Shown one piece after another: positions 24,185 through 31,964 of a stretch of 64,000 bases of DNA. The notes beneath the pieces were generated by a model, which saw only the letters and a list, made by a program, of their open reading frames with translations, ran no database searches and was not told the DNA's origin. Both the position numbers and the translations under genes were made by a program. The stretch is from Fibrobacter succinogenes (lineage in GTDB: Bacteria > Fibrobacterota > Fibrobacteria > Fibrobacterales > Fibrobacteraceae): NCBI GenBank assembly GCA_902762795.1, contig CACWPM010000001.1, positions 1 to 64,000 of the forward strand. Direction: 5' to 3'. Position 1 is the stretch's first letter; every line of letters begins with the position of its first letter.

Positions 24185-25564
24185 TTACTTTTTGGGCAAT
24201 GGAATCGCTATTTTATAGAACCCTTCGAATGCAGCGATGGGATTGCACAACTTAGGGTGGGATTCATCCACAATCTTTTCCGGTGGATTTGACTCGTCCC
24301 AAAACACACAATCTTGTTCTTGAATGCCGAAGGATTCGCCATCATCATTATATTCAGGCTGTATAATCGGATAAATAATCACACAATCAGGGAATAACTT
24401 GCCCTGCTTGCCTTCTGCACAAAGATCTTTCCCCTTATACCATTCCAACGCCTTCAAAATACTTTTGTCTCTAGCGTATCCGCTAATTTCGCGAACATCA
24501 TCAACAATGCCAGAGTCCCCACTTTCATAATGGGGTTTGTATTTAGTGTCCATGATGATTTTTTCATCGGTCTTGATGAAATCTACCATTGTTTTGTGAC
24601 GTCCTCGAACCTGGAACTGAATCTGGTCGCCATACGCTTTGCGGAGCAGGCTCAACACATACATTTCATAAAGGCGAGGCATGTCTATACAGAATGGTCG
24701 TACACTCTGCGCAGTTTCCGAAGCGTTGTCAATGGAATAATCGAAATGCCGAAGAATCAGTTTCGCGACCTTGATAGCGGATTCGTAATGGCGGAATATC
24801 TTGCCGGCATTCACCTTTACAACTTGAGCAATTGTAACATCTTCGGAAACATTCTCGAAAGCGGAACCAATCATTGACAAGTGTGGAGTCAGTTCTTGTA
24901 GATGACTTTTGAAACCCGGCAATTGATTTATGAAGCGAACAGAGAAAGACAACGCCTTTTTGAGAATCCTGTTCTCCGGAATATCCTCCGTGAATTCTTG
25001 GAATCGGCAAAAAACACGATCCTCCCTTTTTGCGAAAACATTTTTCGTCAAATGCCTTTGCAATAGGATTCGCCCACGGATTTTGGACTGCAAGTTTTCT
25101 TCCCGAACGACATAGCCCTTCTTGAGTCCCCTTGAAACAAGGTGCCTGAGCAGGGAGATGTAATGCAGAATAAGAAGCGGCGTGATTACATTATCCAAGG
25201 CATTCGTCTTAATTGCAGGCTTTTCAAAATCAATGTAATAGTAATTAGAGAAATATGCAGCCTCATTTTCGGAATTCAGTTCCAGCGCCGTCATGAATAA
25301 CTTGATATAATCAACTTCCACTTTGGGCTTTACGACAAAAGCACACTTGTCTTCTATAAACCAAGAGGCTCCAATGTAGTAATGGGCTTTAGGAACGCCT
25401 CTGTCATTGAATATACCGAGAAAATCAACATCCTTAATAGACTTATAACTCGTAACAGCAGTACGCAAAACATGACCAGCATTCAAAATATTTTTGAATG
25501 CCTCGATTTTATCGGCACCTTCAAGGCGCTGATGTTCCTCGAAGTCAAACAGCTGTGGTTTCAT
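24185..25564 (-). CDS. mcrC: McrC-family nuclease subunit of a McrBC-type restriction system
   Basis: 459 residues. The middle part (LQSKIRGRILLQRHLTKN, then CRFQEFTEDIPENRILKKAL) and the C-terminal DMPRLYEMYVLSLLRKAYG are typical of McrC. The nuclease site is a PD-(D/E)xK type: VDFI in MVDFIKTDEKI followed by MDTKYK. McrC works with the McrB GTPase to cut DNA carrying modified cytosine. The ATG overlaps the mcrB stop by one base (TAATG), so the two are translationally coupled. Length is larger than E. coli McrC (about 350), as usual in the wider family. Confidence 0.9.
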   Translation of the reverse strand: MKPQLFDFEEHQRLEGADKIEAFKNILNAGHVLRTAVTSYKSIKDVDFLGIFNDRGVPKAHYYIGASWFIEDKCAFVVKPKVEVDYIKLFMTALELNSENEAAYFSNYYYIDFEKPAIKTNALDNVITPLLILHYISLLRHLVSRGLKKGYVVREENLQSKIRGRILLQRHLTKNVFAKREDRVFCRFQEFTEDIPENRILKKALSFSVRFINQLPGFKSHLQELTPHLSMIGSAFENVSEDVTIAQVVKVNAGKIFRHYESAIKVAKLILRHFDYSIDNASETAQSVRPFCIDMPRLYEMYVLSLLRKAYGDQIQFQVRGRHKTMVDFIKTDEKIIMDTKYKPHYESGDSGIVDDVREISGYARDKSILKALEWYKGKDLCAEGKQGKLFPDCVIIYPIIQPEYNDDGESFGIQEQDCVFWDESNPPEKIVDESHPKLCNPIAAFEGFYKIAIPLPKK

Positions 25565-27315
25565 TACTTTTCAGCTTCTTCAGATTCCTTCTCAGGCCAT
25601 TTTTCAATGAATAACTTATAATCCACCTTTACTTTCTTAACATCTTCCTCAGAGAAGGCTTTCAACGGAGATTCTTTAATAATTCCATCTTTATGATACT
25701 CCATCAGAAGTGGCAGGATTTCATATCGCCATTTCATTTTCAACGAATCTTCGTTAGCAGTCATAAAGTAACTATGGCCAACCATCAAGTCTTCGATGTC
25801 CATATCGTACTTGGATTTATTTAGGAAGTTTTTCACAGCATTGAACAGATTCCGAGCATTTCCTTCGGGAACCTTATTTTCATCCGCTTCCAGAGTCACA
25901 AAAGCAAATCGACGACGCACGGCATAGTCAATAGAACCGACGCTACGGTCAGTTGTATTCATCGTGCCGATGATGTAGAGGTTCGACGGAACAGAGAAGG
26001 GTTCCTTAGAATACGGGAGCGTTACAGTAAGAGGATGGTCCCCACCAACACGCTTGTCAGCTTCCAACAAAGAAATCAATTCGCCAAAAATCTTAGAGAC
26101 GTTACCACGGTTGATTTCATCTATGATAAGGACGTAGTTTTTAGGAGATGAGCCTTCCTGTGTTCCTTTTTTAAACTCTAACAAGCCATAATTCTTTTTC
26201 AATTCCTTGATTATCGCCTTTCGGTAATTGTCATGGCCCCCACTTGGAATACCTGGCAAGTCCTGATAAACTCTATAGAGCTGATCCTTTGAAAAGAATC
26301 TTGAACGTCCTCGTTCCCAATCTTCTTTACCATCAAGATAAGTCCTCGTAGCAAGACCATCTCCGTATTCATTCAATTCAATATCAAAAGTCGAAGTTCC
26401 TTTAAGGAGTGGTATAGATATTTTCTCTTTTTCGTTCAATTCTGCAATCAATTTTCCCCATACTTCCTCAAAATTATCAACAGCATCATTAAACTTGGGC
26501 ATCGCTTTTTTGCATATTGATTTAAATATGCCATTTTCTATATCGTAAGCCACTTGCTCATTATTTGTCTTTGGCTTTATGCCCTCGACAAAATCTTCAT
26601 AATCCATAGACTGATGGAATGTGACAAAACCAATCTGGGCGTCAGGATTTGCAAAAGAACCATCCCGATTCAACTTGATTATTTTCGCTTCATATGCTTC
26701 CATAATTCTCTTATGGAAAGACATTTCATCTTCATCTGTACCACGTATCGGCAAGTCCCCAATCATTGACAGCGCTAGTTCCGCAGTCTTATAAGTCTTT
26801 CCCGTACCAGGAGCGCCCTGGAGAATGATATTTTTCTTTTGGCGAAACAACATCTCTATTGCGGAACCATTCCGATTCTCCATAGGATTCTCCTTTTTGC
26901 TTTTTTCAACTAATTCCAAAATTTTTGTACCATATTTATCACTAAATTCGATCATTTTTGTGATTGCTCTTTCAGCATCCAATTCTTTATTATCTTCATC
27001 GTAAACAATCCACGATTTATTGCGTTGCGCCCAAACCTTTAATCCTGCAAACCACGACTGCTTCTTGGATACTAGCAACTCTTTCAATTTTGATTGATAC
27101 TTGAATTTACTTTCACAATGGAAACATACCTGCAAACGATCTTTATCAATTCTGAATTCATAATGACAAGCCCCTTGAGCCCAGTCCTCATCATTTCCTG
27201 CAGCCGGTCTATACTGCAAATATTTTTCGTCCCCATCACCCCCCTTGTGGATAAAGACAAACTTATCATTTGAGGCCATTTTTTCTTGTACATTGCTTAA
27301 AACATCAACAGGCAT
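25564..27315 (-). CDS. mcrB: McrB-family AAA+ GTPase
   Basis: About 583 residues. Walker A is GAPGTGKT, Walker B is LIIDEINRGNVSKIFGE, and the signature MNTTDRSVGSID follows, the combination that defines McrB (the MNTxD motif gives GTP specificity). Residues 1-150 form a separate domain (FVFIHKGGDGDEKYLQYRP, VCFHCESKFKYQSKLKELL) that probably recognises DNA and differs from the E. coli methylcytosine reader; I do not recognise it. The ATG at 27315 has GGAG seven bases upstream; a TTG at 27321 is less likely. The gene faces away from rloA. Confidence 0.92.
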   Translation of the reverse strand: MPVDVLSNVQEKMASNDKFVFIHKGGDGDEKYLQYRPAAGNDEDWAQGACHYEFRIDKDRLQVCFHCESKFKYQSKLKELLVSKKQSWFAGLKVWAQRNKSWIVYDEDNKELDAERAITKMIEFSDKYGTKILELVEKSKKENPMENRNGSAIEMLFRQKKNIILQGAPGTGKTYKTAELALSMIGDLPIRGTDEDEMSFHKRIMEAYEAKIIKLNRDGSFANPDAQIGFVTFHQSMDYEDFVEGIKPKTNNEQVAYDIENGIFKSICKKAMPKFNDAVDNFEEVWGKLIAELNEKEKISIPLLKGTSTFDIELNEYGDGLATRTYLDGKEDWERGRSRFFSKDQLYRVYQDLPGIPSGGHDNYRKAIIKELKKNYGLLEFKKGTQEGSSPKNYVLIIDEINRGNVSKIFGELISLLEADKRVGGDHPLTVTLPYSKEPFSVPSNLYIIGTMNTTDRSVGSIDYAVRRRFAFVTLEADENKVPEGNARNLFNAVKNFLNKSKYDMDIEDLMVGHSYFMTANEDSLKMKWRYEILPLLMEYHKDGIIKESPLKAFSEEDVKKVKVDYKLFIEKWPEKESEEAEK

Positions 27316-27451
27316 AAACAAACTCCACTATCATTCCCATAAAAATACATAAACATTGGCTTTTTAGGATGGCGTTTTTTGCGCAAAATCCCGCAAAATT
27401 CGCCAAAAACCTATTCAAAAGTGATTTTTTCACTTTCACATTTGCTTTTAG

Positions 27452-27467
27452 TTAACAATTTTGTTAA
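27452..27467. promoter_or_regulatory. Perfect palindrome in the mcrB-rloA divergent spacer
   Basis: TTAACAATTTTGTTAA: seven-base arms with a two-base centre, about 50 bases before the rloA start and 135 before mcrB. It has the size and symmetry of a repressor operator and could control one or both operons. No regulator gene is adjacent. Confidence 0.4.
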
Positions 27468-27517
27468 ATTAAACGATACATAAGAGATTTTTTCACAAAT
27501 ATATACGGACGGATGAT

Positions 27518-28879
27518 ATGCTGATACGTTTCAATGTCAAGAATTTCCTCTCTTTCGATTCAGAAGATCGTGCAACCCACGATACTTCTAGCCAGGAATT
27601 CTCGATGATTCCTGGGAAAGTCCGTAGCAAAGAAGACCACATTCTCAAGACCGATAAGCAAAATTTGCTTAAGTTTGCTGCAATTTATGGAGCAAACGCG
27701 GCAGGAAAGTCCAACCTGATTAAGGCGATGGCGTTCTTCAAAAATTGCACCTTAAACGGAACCGCCCTACCCCAAGACGCCAACCTGTATTGCAAGACCG
27801 ATCCGAACAACAAAGACAAAACCAGTTATTTTGAAGCAGAATTCATCGTCAATGACGAAGTGTATGCGTACGGTTTCGAAATTATTTTAAGTACCGGATT
27901 ATTTGTTTCCGAATGGCTCTGCAAGCTCACCCCCTCTAAAGAAGAATATCTTTTCAAGAAAGAAGACTCCCAGCATGGCTACGAATTCGGCGGGCCGCTC
28001 GCAAAAAACGAGATGCTCAAAGTTCTTGTTTCCAGTTTCTATGGAAGCAACGGACTCTTCTTGAATTTTATCAACCGCACCATGGCCGGTTTTTACAAGA
28101 CCAACCCGCAGGCGGAAGTTTTACGAACTGCATTCAACTGGATAGCGAACAACCTGGATATCAACTACCCGGCCAACCCTCTTTCGACTTCTTCTTTCCT
28201 TGCAAACGAAGAAGCGCTTTGCCAAGCTTCGAAACTGCTGAAAGCGTTCGGCACTGGAATCGAAGATGTCAAGTCCGTTCAAGTTCCCTTGGAAAAGGTC
28301 GCCCCGTTCTTTCCGCCACTCTGGCTTCAAAACGTAGCCAAACAAATGGAAATGAGCAACACCCCCAAGAACGATATTTTCATCAGGGATCGAAACGAAA
28401 TTTTCATAGTGAAAATGGAACGCGGGAAAAAGGACAAGGCGTATTCCATCCAGTTCAAGCATAACTTCCAGAATGCAACCTTGTTCAAGATGGCCGAAGA
28501 ATCCGACGGCACCGCGCGTCTTTTCGACCTTCTCGAAATATTGCTTTCAAAATCCAGCAAGACTTACGTTATCGATGAACTGGACCGTTGCCTGCACCCG
28601 TGCCTTTCGTATCAGTTCGTGAAGGCGTTCTTTGAATATTCCAAGAACCGCAACGTCCAATTGATTGTGACCACCCATGAATCACGTCTGATGGACTTTG
28701 ATTTGTTGCGTCGTGACGAAATCTGGTTTGTTGACAAGGACCAGAGCGGAGCAAGCAACATATACTCGCTGGAAGAATACAACGAACGCTTCGATAAGAA
28801 AATAGACAAAGCCTACCTCGAAGGCCGTTATGGCGGCGTGCCGCTGTTTACCTCGATTTTTCCGATTGAGGAGGCTTGA
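27518..28879 (+). CDS. RloA-like AAA15/AAA21 ATPase of an anti-phage pair
   Basis: 453 residues. SMC/ABC-type ATPase: N-terminal MLIRFNVKNFLSFDS, Walker A YGANAAGKSNLIKAM, Walker B TYVIDELDRCLHP and a closing THESRLMDFDLLRRDEIWF. This is the ATPase seen with RloB/Toprim partners in abortive-infection pairs such as RloAB, AbiL and PARIS. It probably senses a phage trigger and releases or activates its partner. It overlaps the next gene by one base (TGATG). Divergent from mcrB. Confidence 0.85.
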   Translation: MLIRFNVKNFLSFDSEDRATHDTSSQEFSMIPGKVRSKEDHILKTDKQNLLKFAAIYGANAAGKSNLIKAMAFFKNCTLNGTALPQDANLYCKTDPNNKDKTSYFEAEFIVNDEVYAYGFEIILSTGLFVSEWLCKLTPSKEEYLFKKEDSQHGYEFGGPLAKNEMLKVLVSSFYGSNGLFLNFINRTMAGFYKTNPQAEVLRTAFNWIANNLDINYPANPLSTSSFLANEEALCQASKLLKAFGTGIEDVKSVQVPLEKVAPFFPPLWLQNVAKQMEMSNTPKNDIFIRDRNEIFIVKMERGKKDKAYSIQFKHNFQNATLFKMAEESDGTARLFDLLEILLSKSSKTYVIDELDRCLHPCLSYQFVKAFFEYSKNRNVQLIVTTHESRLMDFDLLRRDEIWFVDKDQSGASNIYSLEEYNERFDKKIDKAYLEGRYGGVPLFTSIFPIEEA

Positions 28880-29841
28880 TGAGAGAGTCCAGAACCTTCG
28901 GAAAAAGAAAAAGGGAAGAACTTCCTCAGCGGGAAGTCAACATCAAGTATATCCTTTTGACAGAAGGGACAGAGACGGAGCCTCAATATTTTGAAGCCGT
29001 AGAAGAAAACAAGAAGCAACTGGGCATTCCTCCCATTATCAAGATTCTCCCCCTGATGCGGAGTTATGGGGAAAATGGGTGGAGCAATCCGAAAAAGATT
29101 CTTGACAGGCTACTGTTGAACCTTGAGGAATCAACATCAAACAAAATCTCGTATAGCACCTTGCTAAACGCTATGATCGACTGCCTGTATTATAGCGAAT
29201 ACCTGAGCAAGCACAAGGAACTGATTCCCGAAATCAGCAACTTGCTAGATAGGATTTATCGCAATGTCCTAAAAGTTACTCCAGATGATTTTGTTGAAGA
29301 CAAAGAAGCGACCGTAACGAAGGTGACGGAATTTCTCGCCAAGGAAAAACCGCGAATTTGCGAACTCATCATCAAGAATATCGGTGATGCCCTAAACGAG
29401 CAGTCCATCCCGTACGCTCCAGACATAGACAAAATTTGCCTGGTCGTTGACCGCGATCCCATGAGCTTTACCAGTTCTCAATTCGATTATGTAAAGAACA
29501 CCTGCGCAACAAACAATGTTCAATTCTACATCAGCAATCCCGGATTTGAACTGTGGCTCTTGATGCACAGCAGCAATTTCGCTACGATGAAGGATGACCT
29601 GGCTGCAAAATTTTCAACTATGACCCCGCCGGAATTCCTGGACCACATCGAAAGTCTTTTGAAACAGGAATTCGATGGGTACAACAAGTCCAAACTTAGA
29701 ACGCAACCGTTTATGCAGGCTATTGACACGGCTATTGCAAGCGAAAAGGCTTTCACAGAAAATGTTGACGCATTGAAGAATAATATGGGGTCAAATGTTG
29801 GGCTGTTGATACAGGAGATGAGGGGGCAAAGTATTCAATGA
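28879..29841 (+). CDS. RloB-domain protein (Toprim-like effector)
   Basis: About 320 residues. RloB features: ILLTEGTETEPQYF near the start (the acidic Toprim Glu), CLVVDRDP with the second acidic site, and SNPGFELWLLMH. The Toprim fold cuts or relaxes nucleic acids in many defence proteins; in this family the target is probably DNA or RNA and is not known for this member. GAGGAGG precedes the ATG at 28879. Between the two Toprim parts lies a helical insert (ILDRLLLNLEESTS and onward). It is coupled to the ATPase gene upstream and overlaps the next gene by four bases (ATGA). Confidence 0.85.
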   Translation: MRESRTFGKRKREELPQREVNIKYILLTEGTETEPQYFEAVEENKKQLGIPPIIKILPLMRSYGENGWSNPKKILDRLLLNLEESTSNKISYSTLLNAMIDCLYYSEYLSKHKELIPEISNLLDRIYRNVLKVTPDDFVEDKEATVTKVTEFLAKEKPRICELIIKNIGDALNEQSIPYAPDIDKICLVVDRDPMSFTSSQFDYVKNTCATNNVQFYISNPGFELWLLMHSSNFATMKDDLAAKFSTMTPPEFLDHIESLLKQEFDGYNKSKLRTQPFMQAIDTAIASEKAFTENVDALKNNMGSNVGLLIQEMRGQSIQ

Positions 29842-30452
29842 TTCTTGATAACGACCCACTCGGCATACGCAGCATTGATATTAAATACGAAGGTTCGACT
29901 AGAGCGACCCAGTATTGCATTGACGATTTCATGAAGCGTCTTTATGGCAGTCGCAAAATTACGGACATGACCATTTTGACTTGCCAAAATTATCATGCCT
30001 TAATGCTACGCTTTGAAAACCGGGATATCGTTGTCTTTATCAAAAGCGGACTGACTTCGGGTTATTCTGGCGAAGGCCCCAAGGGAACATCGCTTATTAT
30101 TCGCCTTGCCGAAGAAGCCGGAATTATCATTAAGGAATTGAAGGCAGCACCTTCGCTATTCAAGAGAATCAATTCTTCTCTCGCTACAGTAAAGGATGTA
30201 GAATTCATAAAAAAGAACAGCAAGGAAAGTCTTGATTACGACCGTCTTTGCCTAAAGAATGTCGATAAAGAATATATCCAACGAGCGAAAGAGTCCTACA
30301 AGAAAAACAAGGATATCATTTTCGTTAGGGCTGAAGATGAAAAGACGAAAGATGCCGTTGAGATTGATCTGGGGAAAATAAACAAAAAACTAGATATGCT
30401 CATAAAGAAATTGGACAAAATTGAAATTAATACCAATAATTCCGGCCTTTAA
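29838..30452 (+). CDS. Unknown third gene coupled to the RloAB pair
   Basis: 204 residues, not recognised. It starts inside the rloB stop (ATGA overlap), so it is made with RloAB. The first half looks like a small alpha/beta domain (SIDIKYEGSTRATQYCIDDF, DIVVFIKSGLTSGYSGEGPK): the Gly-rich SGLTSGYSGEGPKGTS could bind a phosphate or nucleotide. The second half is highly charged and ends in a coiled-coil-like KINKKLDMLIKKLDKIEI. Its tight coupling suggests a regulator, sensor or trigger-binding subunit. Its GC content is like RloAB, so it was probably acquired with them. Confidence 0.6.
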   Translation: MILDNDPLGIRSIDIKYEGSTRATQYCIDDFMKRLYGSRKITDMTILTCQNYHALMLRFENRDIVVFIKSGLTSGYSGEGPKGTSLIIRLAEEAGIIIKELKAAPSLFKRINSSLATVKDVEFIKKNSKESLDYDRLCLKNVDKEYIQRAKESYKKNKDIIFVRAEDEKTKDAVEIDLGKINKKLDMLIKKLDKIEINTNNSGL

Positions 30453-30508
30453 CCAACACTAAAAGAAATCCTGACTATTCTATCGTCTATAAAAACAGTT
30501 TTCGGAAG

Positions 30509-30884
30509 TTAAACTATTGCATCACCCTTATCTTGCAGCATTTTCACCACATTATCCCGAAACGTCATCATCATCTTATTCATCCTTTCATAATCCGCGT
30601 TGAAAAATTCAAACGCATCCTTGATGATTTCGCACTTCTTTTTCAATTCTGCGTATGCTTTTTTCGTGTGAATCTTCAAGCATCTGTTCATAACTGAAGA
30701 AAAGATTGCCTTCAACATCAGTCCAAAAAGCATCCTCATTCATTACACCGGAGAAATATTCATTTCCAAGAATTCCCGGTACCACATCAGGATATTTTTC
30801 ATCAAGAAATTTACGATAATCCGAAAAACTCGTCGGCAGATTATGATGTAAATAAAAACCATTTCCACAGATAATTAAACGCAT
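30509..30884 (-). pseudogene. AbiH-like remnant, frameshifted and truncated
   Basis: The N-terminus MRLIICGNGFYLHHNLPTSF fits AbiH (GNGFDLxHxLPTSY type; the usual Asp is Tyr). The first frame runs to LFFSYEQMLEDSHEK and then turns into unrelated sequence. The coding-like continuation KAYAELKKKCEIIKDAFEFF is in another frame; the switch falls in a run of six A (GAAAAAAGC), where removing one A would join them. Even so it would be only about 125 residues against roughly 300 in AbiH, so the C-terminal part is lost too. Confidence 0.7.
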
Positions 30885-30982
30885 TGATTAATCCCTATAT
30901 TCAAAGGCGGGAGATAAAAAACAACTTTTATGCAATTTTCTTTTTAAGTATGGCATCACTCAGTATAGAACCAAGGTACAAT

Positions 30983-31963
30983 CTATTTAAGCATTCCTGT
31001 CTCTTTTCCAAAATCAATAGTCATTTTTACAAATCTATCTTTATGAATGTCTTCAACCTTATAGCAATCGCCAAGAACAAATTCAATTTCATCTTTTTTT
31101 GTAATGTTCAATTCTGAGCACGCATTTAATGTCGCAGGAAGACATCCCATCTGATGTTTGTACTTATTTAATACGTTTTTCAAATGTTTGCGTGCATCAG
31201 ACAATTCATCATTATAACGCCCCTCAATATCCAAACATGCATCGCTAATTTCTTCTTTTGCATATCCGCTAGGGCTACTAAACTTTATGGTATGTTTGTC
31301 ATTTTCATACGTTAAATAATCTTCCAACATTTCTGGAAAATCAAATTTAAATGGGTTGCAATCCTCGGATTCTTTCTCTCGATATAAACAAAACTCATTT
31401 TTTCCTGTCCATTTATTTTTTTTGCCATTACATCGTTTGCATGACGGGAATAAATTAAAAAAAGATGTACACAAAAAAGGATACTTAGCTTCAGGTTTAA
31501 AATGATCCATTTCCTGAATTTCTATATCATTGCAATAAATGCATTTTCTTATTTTCAAAAAATCTATCATAATTCTTCGTACATACTTTTTCACTGTGTC
31601 GCAACACATATATGAAGCAACGTGCTTATAAAACTCTTGATGCACATTGTCTATTTTAAATTTAGTTGACAAATTTACACCGGCGATATTGAAATAATCA
31701 TCCTTAAACTTCTCAAATTGAGAAGGGTGTAGCGTAAGAATATCATCATAATGATCTATAATATGTTGAATGTATTCCAAATATCCATCAGCAGCATGGA
31801 CATTTTCTAACTTTGACTTCAACAAGGCCAATCCCTTACTTTCATCTACACTACCGTCTTTTTTTCTCACAACAGGACGTTGCAGGCCCCTTACCCCATT
31901 AAGTAATTTTTCCGCAATGTCGAAAGCATAGGATTTAACGTCATCAATAAAAAATCTATACAT
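30983..31963 (-). CDS. HNH endonuclease of an ATPase-HNH (Septu-like) pair
   Basis: 326 residues. The HNH site is in the middle: CIYCND, EMDHFKPEAKYP, FFNLFPSCKRCNGKKN, with four cysteines for structural zinc and H of DHF as the metal-binding histidine. The flanks are helical and unfamiliar. It starts one base after the stop of the large ATPase, so the two are coupled. ATPase plus HNH is the layout of the Septu defence system (PtuA/PtuB) and of the effector pair in some retrons. Very AT-rich (about 30% GC), unlike the restriction operon that precedes it. Confidence 0.8.
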   Translation of the reverse strand: MYRFFIDDVKSYAFDIAEKLLNGVRGLQRPVVRKKDGSVDESKGLALLKSKLENVHAADGYLEYIQHIIDHYDDILTLHPSQFEKFKDDYFNIAGVNLSTKFKIDNVHQEFYKHVASYMCCDTVKKYVRRIMIDFLKIRKCIYCNDIEIQEMDHFKPEAKYPFLCTSFFNLFPSCKRCNGKKNKWTGKNEFCLYREKESEDCNPFKFDFPEMLEDYLTYENDKHTIKFSSPSGYAKEEISDACLDIEGRYNDELSDARKHLKNVLNKYKHQMGCLPATLNACSELNITKKDEIEFVLGDCYKVEDIHKDRFVKMTIDFGKETGMLK

Positions 31964-31964
31964 A

